A stretch of 64,000 nt of DNA from contig OW285192.1 of assembly GCA_935421135.1 (NCBI GenBank), forward strand, positions 8,763,501 through 8,827,500, in the 5' to 3' direction. Below are positions 51,725 to 63,760 of this stretch, piece by piece. Position 1 is the first letter of the stretch, and each line of letters opens with the position of its first letter. The position numbers were made by a program, and so were the translations under genes. Source of the stretch: Bugulina stolonifera (taxonomy: Eukaryota > Bryozoa > Gymnolaemata > Cheilostomatida > Bugulidae). The notes beneath the pieces are model-generated. The model saw only the letters and a list, made by a program, of their open reading frames with translations, was not told the origin of the DNA and ran no database searches.

Positions 51725-54700
51725 ATGATTGATGCTATAGAGTTGGTGTTAGATGCTGTTTCGCTCCTGTTAAATGGAAATTATGCAATAGTCACTTTGG
51801 TTGTTGAATGGATATACGACCTAGTCATATCACTATATCTAGCCTTCCAAGTTGTACAGGCTTCCGCGATACAAGTTTTCCAACTTTTATTTTCAATCGG
51901 TGCAGAGATATTCGACTTTGTTGTTCGATTTGGTGAAGTGGTATTATGGTGTATTGCTCAACTGATTATCCTTGTCCAAAGGGTATTCTCAATTGTGGAC
52001 GAAGGCTTTTATAAGGTAAGTGATTAGACCTGCATTCGATGATTATTTGTAACAGAATTATTGTACGAAATGGTTCACTGCTCTTATACTTGTAGTCTTC
52101 TCCCATTTTATAGTGGATACGCAGCCTACATTTAATATGATAATATTTTTTGTAGATATTTGAAGGCGTGTCTTGGATTTTGTCCTCTGTAGCCCATCTT
52201 ATCTCTGTAATCTGGGAGTTCATAATCTCAATCATTCTTCTACCGCATGTAGCTCTTACACACATTGATAGTAATCTATCCTGGTGTTATACGGAGTTGT
52301 TCTCTCTTCTAAAACGTGCCGCTTTATCTATAGTGGACACAGTTGCAGATGTCACCTACCACATATTGCTCACACCATACTATGCTGGAATATACTGTCT
52401 TAGCTTTATAAATACATCAGGCTATGTTACTAAGAGGTAAGTAACTTTAGCTATGTCTTGTGCAAAGGTAGTACATAATTTTAGTCGTATTTGATTGTAA
52501 AACTATATCATTGTAGACTTTGTTAGTGTAAAGCCCCTTATGTTTTTTCCAACTTAGATTTAGGCTATGTGAAATAGATTCATGAATACTGTGCTGGAAT
52601 ACAAATGCTAGTTAACCCGTACTTTACATAATATAGTATAATTATCATGACTGTATTTCATAAACTTGATTACATCTGCTTAGCAGTAGAATTTATGAAA
52701 TTTATTCCGTCAGAGGATTTATTCCAGTCTTCTATGTCTATCTCGTACTGCAGTATAATTATATTATATACTGACTGTAAGTTAATCTAATCCTCTGTCA
52801 ACATCAGTTGTAACAGGCGTATTTCTTCATGTACTTACAGAGTGTATGAACATCTATATGCTATCTGTGTGGATGGTCTCCAATGTGCTCAAGATTTGTC
52901 TAGAAATGCAATCAGTAAAATGTATACCACGTTTCATTCTGTGTTCAACGTCTACTCTTCCTCAACCCATTACTGTATGGTCAACTTATCAACGTTGGCC
53001 AATAATTATAGTCCTGCTTATTGGATCATTCAAGTCAGTAATCAGGTATGATACAATAATAACCTTACATTGACAGAGCTTGGAGTTATCTGCTCCTTTA
53101 TAATATTGACTTGTAGTATAAATATACACATGTACATACAGTGTAATGTTGTACATCTCTAAACTGTGCATTATTTGTAAAAGTAATAATTTACATTGGC
53201 TGAGTTGTCTTCTCATGGGCCGCTGTTGAGTTGCATGTAATTGATAAAAATTCTTGGAAAACCGAGGTTAGTCAATTAATCAGTGCATGATAATTGAATG
53301 ATGAATTTTGACTATAAGAAAATGAAATATATATTATTGTATTGTGTTCTTCTTCTCTCAACTGTAAATTATCAGATTCTTGCGCATGCATGCTATGTTC
53401 TGATGTCTGGACAGGTTTACTTCTACGACACACAGCTCCTCTTCAGTGACACGATTACTCTTACCGAGTTGCTGTCCTCCATCTGTTTATCTCCACTACG
53501 GCTGGTTGTTGTTGCCTTCCGCACCATCTACTTGTATATAAAATATGGTTTTGAGGCTATCCAAGGCGAGTAAGTTGGTTATCATGTCTATTTCTAAAAA
53601 GTAGATTGCTCTAACTACAGTACATGGTAGAAGTAACTTGACTGATGCCGCAGATAATATTATGTTTACAGTGTTTACACACGATGTTGCAATAATTCTA
53701 AATATGTGGAAAATTTGTGGAAATTTCTAACAACTGAAATATATTCGGACGATTGTTTTCTTATTTTCTCACCTTTCAAGATAATTCTCTCCATTGAGAA
53801 ACAATTAATATGCCATTAGTCTTGAGTTGTTGTCGCTCCATAGTATGGAGACTCAACTAGCTTCAAGTTATGATTATTACAGTTACGGTCTTTTCATTAA
53901 GTCCACTGACCATTCATCATTGCCTTCAATTTGTTATAGTCGTTCAACTACATTATTATAAGATGAAGGAGTGACAACTCCGATGTTACTCTGGTGACAC
54001 ATCATTGTATTACATGTAGAAGAGACTGCCGAGTAGCAATTGTCACATGATCTAAGACTGTGTTATTTACATGTTTCTAGTTGGTCCCACAGTTCACATC
54101 AGCTGTATGCACCCTTACCTAACATTGGACACTGTCTCTATTGTGTGTTGGAGGAGTTAGTCTGGTTAACATGGTTAACAGTGAAGACTAACTTGGCTGG
54201 TATCATCATAGCCTGTGCTCTTACTGCTGCTGTTTACCTCTCAGTCAGGAGACAATGTTTACGTACCTATACTCAGTATGACAATATGGAACCTCGGGCT
54301 TTGTTTGACCCAGGAGCAGGTAATGTACTATTAAATTTATTGTAAATAGAGTCTTGGGTTCAAATCTTAATCAGGAAAAGTTCATTTCTGCAGTATGTGA
54401 AACCAAATTCATGGCTTCTTTTGTTTTCCCAACAAGATTATTTTTGAGAATAAAAGTTTTATTTCTCTCATAACTGGGTGCTACTCTACGCTCTTTGTAT
54501 AGTGATGATGTCATTCTCTGCAGGTGGTGATATGGCAGGTGATGATGAGGTGGCAGCAGGTGATGAGGCAGTGGCAGCAGTCGTGGAGCTGTCAGAGTCA
54601 GAAACAGATGATGATGAACCAATACTCATTGAACTACCTCACACTGCTCCCCAACGTCCACACAGGTCTCGCTCATCTACACCTGACCTAACAGTACCAG

Positions 54701-55187
54701 GGTATGTAGGTCATGTTAATTTTATGATCATAATGTAATACTTCCTGGTACAGTGATGGGATCATTTTAGATGGGAAGAAATTCTGGTTTATAGTATTGG
54801 TCACAGTTTTGTGATGATGTCACAGGTTATGTGATGATGTCACAGGTTATGTGATGATGTCACAGGTTATGTGATGATGTAACAGGATGCGTGATGATGT
54901 CATAGGTTATGTTGTGAGTTCACAGTTTTGTGATGATGTCACAGTGCCTGTAATATCCTTGTAGATCTGAAACTAGATATATACGCAGACTAAGAAGCAA
55001 GCTTGATGATGAGCTGAATAATCGTCTCTGCACCATCTGCCAAGAGCATAGTCGTGACATTCTACTCCTGCCGTGCAAGCATGTCTGTGTATGTACATAT
55101 TGTACTCGGGAGATACTTCAACGGCGACCAGCCACTTGCCCTCTATGCAGGACAAAGATTAATCAAGCTATGAATGTGTTCCTGTGA
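51725..55187 (+). CDS. RNF26-like multi-pass RING-finger E3 ubiquitin ligase
   Basis: Seven exons join in phase into 523 residues: 51725-52015, 52156-52436, 52841-53045, 53415-53569, 54081-54319, 54524-54701 and 54965-55187 (TGA). Residues 1-390 hold several long hydrophobic segments, for example IVTLVVEWIYDLVISLYLAF and VSWILSSVAHLISVIWEF. Exon 6 is an acidic Asp/Glu/Ser linker. The C-terminus is a RING finger with ligands C472, C475, C487, H489, C493, C496, C508 and C511, then the tail INQAMNVFL. Human RNF26 (433 residues) has the same order and the closely similar end CPLCRRGILQTLNVYL. RNF26 sits in the ER membrane, where it positions endosomes and modulates STING. I infer orthology from architecture and RING tail; other membrane RING proteins are less likely. 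AATAAA lies at 55827-55832. Confidence 0.8.
54806..54937. repeat. 20-bp minisatellite in last intron of the RNF26-like gene
   Basis: Six to seven copies of GTGATGATGTCACAGGTTAT with small changes, ending about 28 bases before the last acceptor. Each unit contains the partial palindrome TGATGTCA. Confidence 0.85.
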
Positions 55188-56085
55188 CCTTATGTATGAT
55201 ATGGTGTGCCAATAGGTAAAGGGAATTAGGAGTTGTTTGCTCATGTAATTATTATTCATTGTCTCCATGCAATGGAGTGAAATGACTACAATCATGTATA
55301 TTGCTGTATAATTCAATGTACTCTATTCTTTTTTAGTGTTATTATGAGTACAATATTAGTAGTTAATACATACATGTAGAGCTTACCTTGCAATCTATTT
55401 TTATATGTAAATAGTGTATGTACTTCGTACTAGATGATTGCATGTACATTTAATGAATGCCCCATGCGTGCACTGTACAGCCGAGTGTTAGAGGGTATAC
55501 TATTATAATATTACACTGTTTACTTCACTATTATATGGTATAGTGCTATGCATTCACTTGGACTATTATTTAAATCTATATTTTGTATCCATTTAGCAGC
55601 ATATAATTATTTATGACATGAGAATTTACAAAGATGAACTAGTGCATGTTTTTTATATCTTAGTTATTTTATACTACTGTTATAAATACTAGAATATAGT
55701 ACATTACTATTACTTGTATCGTTTGTAATATTTATGATTTCCATAAATTTGTGGAAAAAATACTTGATATGATACATGGAAGTTGTAGTTTTATTTATTT
55801 AATGCAGCTGCATTGTACATAATTGAAATAAAATGATGTGTAATACTATTGATACTACTAAGGAGATACACTATACTAAATACCAATTTAGTATAGTGTG
55901 TGCTGTGGCTGTGTTGTTTATTTGTGTTTACAGATTTGATATGGTAGTGCAGTGTAAGCTAACCTGTGATTACATGTAGTCGAGTTTGTCACACTGGTTA
56001 CATTTCAAGTGTAGAACTAGAAATACATGTAGGATCTTTTGCATGGTAATTGCAATGTGCATTTAAAAAACTATTGATCATAAGT

Positions 56086-56162
56086 AGAAGTTGTCTTCTC
56101 TCAATCTGTTTTCTAGTGCAAGAAGTTGTCTTCTCTCTGATTTGAGAGAGAGGACAATTTCT
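56086..56162. repeat. Palindromic GTTGTCTTCTCTC repeat pair
   Basis: AGAAGTTGTCTTCTCTC occurs at 56086 and again at 56121. The second copy folds on itself (TTGTCTTCTCTC ... GAGAGAGGACAA). The same motif inverted is at 58669-58688, and another hairpin is at 60694-60725. Confidence 0.7.
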
Positions 56163-57089
56163 GATAATGATTAATGGCTTATTTTCGTGCCCATGATGAA
56201 CAAATTTCAATGGAGGTTATGCCAATATTATGGTTATGCATAGAATTTCTACTGTTATCTAGCTGGCCAAACCACATGCACCTATTATAATAATACGGAG
56301 TCCAATTTTATTTCATATGCAGATGGCTAATTGGGTTCCTCAATATAGCAGTAATATATAGATTAGAGATAAATTGGTGCCAGTCATTCTATATAAGTGA
56401 AAAGATAATATAACGAAACCTCATCCTATTTATTTATTGATATCTTGGAGAGATTACCAAGATATAAAAAAGAGACCATTAAGATGTGCAGACTATTGTA
56501 GATAAGTATTAAACACACCTGAAGATCCTGTAGGAGAATCTATAGAGATCATATCCCCGAGGAACCGCTGCACCATCTATTGACGGATCTAAAAAGGGTA
56601 TAATGACCAGTGTTGCAGCAGCAGTATAGCATGAGTTTATTATTAGTAGAAAGATTTGAGGGCTAATTTCACAAAGGCAAGAAGTTGGTCTACAATCCAA
56701 GTTAGAGCTCATAAAAATTGCATAATATGTATATGAGCTAAAAAGAGTGTTGAGCAAACTGATCATAATGCCAAGAGGAACACTACCAAGAGAACACAAC
56801 TGAACACTGCAAAGGAAGTGGAGTTAATTAATTAGTATAGCAGGAAGTTGGCAATGGTTGTAGAATAATGTTTGGAGTGACTTACCATTTATAATAATTG
56901 ACGCCAGATATTTTGGTAGGTATTCTTCGCATCTCCACAGTGTCTGTTTTAATTAAAATTGCTCTTACTCAAGCAGATGTTTACGTACATGTATGTAAGC
57001 ATTTGTAATTTAGTTGTACACAAACATACACTTTAACATTGCAGGTATCGCAGGTATTGCAGGTATTAGCAGGTAGCGGCAGAAATGTA

Positions 57090-57262
57090 ACATTGTTCGA
57101 CATGCTATAATTGCTATAGGGCGACTCCTATGAGTAGTCATGGTTTTCACCATTGTAGGGCAAAGCTGCTCAAGTGGAAATCGAACTTGAATGACGAACT
57201 AATTAAAAGTCTTGTGTTACCTAAACCATTGGAATGACCAATGATATGATATGATATGATAT
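57090..57262 (-). mobile_element. Possible tRNA-like SINE head
   Basis: On the minus strand an A-box-like TGGTTTAGGTAACA is followed about 47 bases later by a B-box-like AAGTTCGATTTCC. No full tRNA fold is present. A short ATGAT/ATGATAT run at 57240-57262 borders it. Weaker than the SINE at 23.9 kb. Confidence 0.35.
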
Positions 57263-57594
57263 GGTTGGCTAATGGTGTTCTTGATAAGGGCACCTCTAGC
57301 CATCTAACGATACATTGTGCTTTACAGAACTTTTTGATCAGATAAAAGGCATTGCATAAACATTAGACCTTTAGTGACAGCCCATTAGAATACACATAAA
57401 ACCTATTCTATTAAATTGTAACTATAATTGATAAAGGACTATTACTACTACTACAATGTACTATATCTACATTTATGTAGATATCTAAATAATTATAAAC
57501 AAGTGTGAGAACATCAACTACACATACATGTAGATAATATACATGTATACAGCACACATGTAGCATATTAATATATCTATCTGATAAAATATAT

Positions 57595-58290
57595 TGTAAT
57601 GGTTTTTGGGGGGTTGTGCTGTCGTCCTAAGACGACTCCCTTGTCCAAAATGAAGAGCCTACGAGTGGTGCTAAGCCTTCTCATTACATGAAAGATCAAC
57701 AGGTACTAGTAGTCAAATAACTACTCAAGACGACCCATGTGGTCTCGAGTCGATGCTTGTTTGCTATACTGAGAAAGAGAGTGATCCGACCTAGAAGGCA
57801 GTTTGGGAGGCAAGGTCAAAGACCTGGACAACTGGAACGACCTATCTACAAAGTGAAAGTCTCCGTATATGAGTATAGATGTGTCTTTATTGAGATCCAA
57901 GCATGAACTGAGACAACAAACATAAAAACAGTTTGCTTTATATAGTATAATGACTTCCGGTAAAAAGACGACGTAGTGTCGTAAAAAGACGATGTAGTGT
58001 CGTCCGGAAATATATGGTGGCTGGAAGCTCGATGGCCAACCCAAAATAGATCGGGTACAACAAAAGAAGCTTAGAATCATCCAAATCATGTACAAAACAA
58101 ATATCAGGCAGTTCTGAGAGGTCGGCCCTCTCTACATGGGTATAGGAAGGACATAATTGCTCAGTAATGCACATTATAAGTGACAATCTACTACATAGAC
58201 AGTTAGTACAAACAAGTGTAATGCAGTGTAAGTATATAATTAGTGTCATGTAGTCGGGAGGCTATCTTAGAGTTATACATGACCATTACA
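57595..58290 (-). mobile_element. Solo LTR-like element, copy 1
   Basis: 696 bases bounded by TGTAATGGTT and GACCATTACA (imperfect inverted ends, TG...CA) and flanked by ATAT on both sides. On the minus strand a TATA box (TATATAAAG, near 57936-57944) is followed about 50 bases later by AATAAA (TTTATT at 57886-57891), the U3-R-U5 layout of an LTR in minus orientation. It is about 70-75% similar by eye to 61725-62388, including CTTCCGG, GTGATCCGACCTAG and AGAGGTCGG blocks. No coding sequence. Alternative: a non-autonomous DNA transposon with short terminal repeats. Confidence 0.65.
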
Positions 58291-58345
58291 ATATTCTAAG
58301 TAGATAAAAACAAACTAAACTAGAGGATGCATCCCTCCTTCAATA

Positions 58346-58560
58346 GATCTACAACACTAACATATGGATCTACAACTGCACTAACATATGGATATACAAC
58401 ACTAACATATGGGTCTACACTAACATTTGGATCTACAACACTAACATATGGATATACAACACTAACATATGGATCTACAACACTAACATATGGATCTACA
58501 ACACTAACACATGGCTCTACAACACTAACATATGGCTCTACAACACTAACATATGGATCT
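58346..58560. repeat. 21-bp minisatellite
   Basis: About ten copies of TCTACAACACTAACATATGG(A), with some units shortened. The unit is a multiple of three, so it makes a 7-residue repeat (STTLTYG) in an 86-codon frame (58327-58587). This is most likely not a gene. Confidence 0.9.
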
Positions 58561-58885
58561 GTTTATGGTCAAGGTAGATTTTGCTAGAATATTTTAAGTT
58601 GCTAAAGTCATTCATCACAATTAGTAAATTGCTCAAACATATTATTATTGTAATATACATGTACAGAAATTGAGAGAGGACAACTTCTAACTATATTGCC
58701 AATAGCTTAGAAATGCCCAATGGACATAGGCCAACCACTTAGGAATGAGATATTGGTTGTGACCAACATCTATAGGAAGGTGTTTGAAAATTTGGTATCT
58801 GTTTTTCCCCTTCAGCTAATTATAAGTAAGGAATTGGTGTACACCTTGCTTAGTAGCGAATTAAAATTTTAGCAGTCTAATTAGC

Positions 58886-58930
58886 CTGTCTAGTACCTGT
58901 CTAGTACCTGTCTAGTACCTGTCTAGTACC
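58886..58930. repeat. 11-bp tandem repeat
   Basis: Four copies of CCTGTCTAGTA. Confidence 0.85.
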
Positions 58931-60884
58931 CATAAAAAGTTTCCTTTTTGATAAAACTCTTGACAATACAATAAATGTGAGGTTTTTCCAGCATGCAAAA
59001 TAACACACTAATGCAGTGTTACTGAGTGTTAGCTTCACCCAAATACAGTTTGAACAAAATCTTCCGACATTTTGGCAAGCTGTGAATTTATGCCTGATCA
59101 TGATAATGAAAATACTCATCCCTGACAGGCCCTGGGTTCAAAGCCCTCTCAGGAATGGGTAATTTCATGGATAGGAAACGAGTCTCTGACTGGTCCATTG
59201 ACGAATTGAAAATCTTTGCATAAAAATAACATCACACAACTTATGATTATTTCCAGAAAATTCACAATACTTTACTGCCCCCAAATAACTTTGTCATAAT
59301 TTTCATGTTCTACATAGAATAGCGCCAAACCCTATTTCTCTATTGCAAAGGTTATAAATAAATTATCACTGATATATAAGTATACATCCTACAGATGATA
59401 TCACTTGTGTGAAATTCATGCAAAAGGTTTGAATGCTAGAAGAGAGCTTACCAATGTAATACTTGAAAGACGCGTCTTTTACTTTATGCTAGCAGCAGGA
59501 TTCCTTAAATCACAGGTTATTTGATGCTACATGAAAATTAGACTAAACTTTCACTTTATTTCGGACTGTAAATATGCTGGGAATGAATTTAATTCATTTT
59601 TGAGTTTATGACATCATTCAAATATGGCTTCAGATTTCTGCTTGTATGACAAATCTATTTGTGCATAAAATCTTAAACAGGAAGTAAAAAAACACTGGTA
59701 CACGACTTTTATGCAGAAATTTCAACAGGCAATCCATACACACCATATGCCATTTAGTATTACATTTACTGGCTTATGAAAGGTCTTCACACATGAAATA
59801 TATACCAGTCTTTCATTTACATGACACAAATGTGAACACTTTAATCTAATGCAAAGTATGACCCTGATGCTTTAGAGTGTAAATACTAAGAGTACAGTAA
59901 GTACACAACCTGCAAATAGAATCACTCAAAATTCAACTCATGGTCATAGTTTCATTGTTTACAATGCTATGGCTGACCTTAAGACCTGCACGACTTGTAG
60001 TACATGTACAATCTTATGTCAATACACTTAATAAATATTATGTTGAGGTGCAAATATTTTTCCTGTTAGACAAGGAAATGATCCTGTTTTAATCCAATGA
60101 GAACAGGACGACTAAATATTTAAAGAAGTAAACGGTCTCATAACTGGGAGCAAACAAGCACTCAGTTAGCAGCTTACTGACTGAGTGACAAGGTGTCAGG
60201 GTGTCGGTAGACTACCTGTTTGATGAGAAAATTCAAAAGATCATGTCTATCTTGATGTACAAAGTATGCTTGAGCATCCAATTCCAAAGTGCACTCATAA
60301 CTACCTGTAAGATGTTAGATCTCCAGTCACTTTAATCCATAGGCAAACAGCACAAATGGTACTATTTGGGTGAATCAACATTGGTGGTTGAATCCTTGTA
60401 TGTTCCCAACTGTTGCAGAGAGTGTACTGTGATCATTGTAGACTAATGGTCTCATTGTCTGCTAAACTCGGATGCAATAGACACTAGCAAATGTGCATAT
60501 TTTTATACTTCTCATAACATGACACATGGTGCATACTTACATGTATATTGTCTATTTTACCCATCTATACGTTGTATTTTTGCCAAGAGTGTGGTTACAG
60601 GCTAACCCCTGATGAAAATAGTCTATCTTATACTCTATATAAAATTTAGCCTTTGAATAACTAACTTCAAAATTGTTCTAATGGAAATTAGGCAGTTGTC
60701 TTCTCTTTGTAGAGAAAAGACAACTTTTGCATCTGCTCCTACCTTTAGCTATGGCTTCATTAGAGAAGGATAATGAAAAAGTGAAAATTTAGACCAAAAA
60801 TTCTCAAAACAGTCGGGGTCGATAAAAAGTAATTTGGATGCTGCTCAAACAGGTCCTACATACATGCAGTTCATTTACTGGTAC

Positions 60885-61076
60885 TGTAGCTAGGTACTGG
60901 TACTGATACTATGTACTGGTACTGATATTATGTACTGGTACTAGATACTGGTACTAGATACTGGTACTAGATACTGGTACTAGATACTGGTACTAGATAC
61001 TGGTACTAGATACTGGTACTAGATACTGGTGCTAGATACTGGTGCTAGATACTGGTACTAGATACTGGTACTGGCA
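60885..61076. repeat. 13-bp minisatellite
   Basis: Repeats of TACTGGTACTAGA with variants (GATACTATG, GTGCTAGA) immediately before the third LTR-like element. Confidence 0.9.
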
Positions 61077-61084
61077 CCACATAC

Positions 61085-61704
61085 TGTAATGTTTTGAGCC
61101 GTGTTACGTACAAGTGCCGATGTAGCACAGGTACGGGAAGTGCTTGGAGGTTGGTAGAGGACGACCAAGGTAACTTCCACACATTACATAAAGAGTGAAC
61201 AGCTAGTTAAGCTCTTGTAATTATGGATAATGACGTAGGCCGAGGCTGAGACTCATAGAAGAGTCCAGGGTCGACGTAGGTCTGTAGGTTTATACTCCAA
61301 GGGAGTGTAGAAAGAAGTAGTATTGATCTAAGGACTTAGGCCCGACTCTAGATTCATGAAGAATCCGGGATCGACTAAAGTCCGATGATGTAGAACACAC
61401 AAGGAGTGTAGAATGAGTTGCTTAAACGAGTATGAGGATGAGCTCGGCCGCTTAGGTCTAAGAAGACCTGTGGGTGCAACTACCTGCCTGCAAGAGTAAG
61501 CCTCTAGGTTGAGTTAGGAGATGTTGCTTTATTAGAGCACAATCAACAACTGATTTGATACAAGAAATGTGCTGGCTTTTATACTAATAACACTTCCGAA
61601 AAAAGTACGATAAGGTATCGGGCTGGAACTTACGTAATAACATGGAGTAGTTCCGCCTGACGTCAGCCACCAAAAGGGTCGGCCTTGCACAAAAAGTGCT
61701 TACA
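61085..61704 (-). mobile_element. Diverged LTR-like element, copy 3
   Basis: 620 bases starting TGTAATG and ending GCTTACA. It shares the layout of the other two: on the minus strand TATAAAAG near 61576-61583, then AATAAA (TTTATT at 61528-61533), and an AACACTTCCG block. Sequence similarity to the others is low, so it is a related but older or different subfamily. No clear target duplication. It ends 20 bases before the next element. Confidence 0.45.
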
Positions 61705-61724
61705 TATACCAGTATGGATTATAT

Positions 61725-62388
61725 TGTAATGGTTTCTGTGATTTGGTGCGGTCGTCCTTGGACGACTATCGACCCAGAAATGAAGTGCCTATGAGTGGTA
61801 ATAGGACTTCGCATTACATGAAAGATCGAGCGGTCTCAGTAGCCCAAAAACTACCAAAGACGACCCATCTGGTCCCAAGTCTGACCTTCAGACTATACGT
61901 TGAAAGAGAGTGATCCGACCTAGTAGGCGGTTCGCTAAGCGAATGACCTGACAGAAGGAAGTGAAAGTCTCTGTATCAAGTATAGATGTGTCTTTATTGA
62001 AAGCCAAGTGAAGACTGAGACAATGAACAGTAAAACAATGCCCTTTATATAGTATAAGGACTTCCGGCCGACGTGACGTCGGGAAAAGACGACGTGTGGT
62101 CGTCCGGAAGTTGCACAACAAGATGGCCACCGGAAGCCCGACGGCCGACCCAAAATAGGTCGGGTTCTACAAAAGTTGCTTATAATGGTCCAATTCATGT
62201 ACAAAATGAATATCAATGGATTCTGAGAGGTCGGGCCTCTGTACATGGGTATAAAAAGCATTAAAAGACTTAGTTATAATCAGGTAACTATATACAATAA
62301 CATATAGTAAAGTACAAGCAGATATATACATGTATATGCACACAATAATGAGTGTCAGATGTAAGATACGATTTGGGGTACCATTACA
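61725..62388 (-). mobile_element. Solo LTR-like element, copy 2
   Basis: 664 bases from TGTAATGGTT to CCATTACA, flanked by ATAT on both sides. On the minus strand, TATATAAAGG (62042-62051) is followed by AATAAA (TTTATT at 61993-61998). Same orientation as copy 1. It contains GC-rich CTTCCGGCCGACGTGACGTC, with a CRE-like TGACGT. Confidence 0.65.
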
Positions 62389-63600
62389 ATATATTGTATA
62401 TAGTCAGAGTTTGGTTAGCCAAGGGAGACTATTACCACGGAGGCTGATTCACCACAATACTATTTCTTCTATCTATCTGTGTGTACTTCCAGTCACATGT
62501 GTTGTACAGAACATTTGTATACATGTAGCTAGTCATTGTCAACAACTGTTTGCCTACTTAAATCAAAGTTTTCGGCTAACTAAAGGATCAAGTTAGCGCT
62601 TAAGGAGACTTGTCTTGTCCTGGTTAACAATAAAGGTGCTTGTGTTGTAAATAGTTTTCTAGCTAATCTTCATCACCAGCTGTCAACAAACCTTCTGAAG
62701 CTATATTGAACTTCAACTGGAAATTTTCAACTGGGAAAAATTGTCAAAGCTTGAAGACCTAGCACCACTCATAGGCTCTTCTATTTTGTGATGTCGGATC
62801 AGCACCAGCACCCATGCAAGCGACACGCAAAACATTACAATGTACAGTATGTTGTACTTTGTACACAATACAATATATTATATTGTATACAAGGTACAGC
62901 ATACAGTGTACACACTGGGGGCTATAGATGCATCAGCATTCTGTAAATATCTGATCACCAAGTATGCAGTTCACATGTACATGTACATATATGCTTTACA
63001 ATACAAGAGATTAGCTACATGTATATGTACATCTATAATGCAGGTGTATATATACATGTACATGTACATGTATATTATACATGTCGATGTACCACATACA
63101 TGTAGTTTCTTAGCCTCCCCCCCTCTCATTGCCATTTACCACTGTTCCGCTGTACATTTGAGTATAATAGGTTCACATACATGTGCATGTGAAATTCCAA
63201 GGGACCGCCATAATTGGTTTGAATTAAGCCTGAGTTTGAATTGTAAGATTACTTCACTTAATTGAAGTCATTATATAGTGCTCAGCAGAGATCAAGGCTA
63301 ATAGTTTTAACTGACCAAGTTTTTGAATTATCAGGGGCTGAATTAAGCAAGTTCCACTGTACATGTGAACATGAACTTAAAATGTTAAAACTGCTTCAAA
63401 TATTTTAATGAATTCGTGCTAGGCATGCACATGAGCACCGATGGGTGCGGGTGTGAGAAGGGTCTAGAAGTGGTCAGCTAGACCTGCTTCCAGCTACATA
63501 AGCTGAGCAGGGATTATATGGGAGATTGTATTGTGTGTATGACCCATAGAATCGGAGTCATTGCTTATAGACTAGTCTCATGATTATGGTCTATGCTAGT
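62389..63600. other. Spacer with TACATGTA-type repeats
   Basis: Many alternating ACATGT/TACATGTA runs (62965-62990, 63010-63110). No gene recognised. Confidence 0.4.
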
Positions 63601-63760
63601 TTAGTCACTTTGGGCTTCAAGGTCCAACGGGACCGAGAGCTGGAAATATGCTATTCTAGACAAGACAACTCTAGATGCGTCTTTTAGTAGATGTGTCTTC
63701 ATTGAAGTTCAAGCAATAACTGAAAGCTAACAAAAAAGTGATCGCCTTATGCAGTTTTAC
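63601..63760 (-). mobile_element. Fragment resembling the LTR-like family
   Basis: GATGTGTCTTCATTGAAGTT followed by CAAGCAATAACTGAAAGC matches the corresponding block in copies 1 and 2 (GATGTGTCTTTATTGA... CCAAGC... ACTGAGAC). The ends are not defined and the AATAAA has changed to AATGAA on the minus strand. Confidence 0.35.

Larger units (their letters stand above)
55188..57594. other. Downstream spacer of the RNF26-like gene
   Basis: The first about 650 bases are probably 3' UTR (AATAAA at 55827-55832). Beyond that are a palindromic repeat pair at 56086-56162 and a possible SINE near 57090-57262. No coding exon was recognised. Confidence 0.4.
58291..61084. other. Non-coding interval between LTR-like copies
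   Basis: Holds three tandem repeats (listed separately) and the inverted motif copies at 58669-58688 and 60694-60725. No gag, protease, reverse transcriptase or integrase motif is visible on either strand, so it is not a coding provirus interior. Confidence 0.5.

Noticed and set aside
57721..58249. Minus-strand frames of 124 and 103 codons
   Set aside because: They overlap each other inside an LTR-like element, show no domain, and are not preserved as matching frames in the sister copy at 61.7-62.4 kb.
58327..58587. Gene for a repetitive STTLTYG protein
   Set aside because: The frame comes only from a 21-bp repeat, has no flanking coding signal, and sits in a repeat-rich interval.
59125..59150. 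B-box-like GGGTTCAAAGCCC suggesting a tRNA or SINE
   Set aside because: No A box at the right distance and no tRNA fold around it.
58291..61724. A full-length LTR retrotransposon using copies 1 and 2 as its ends
   Set aside because: Each copy has its own ATAT flanks, the copies are strongly diverged, and the interval has no retroelement coding motif.
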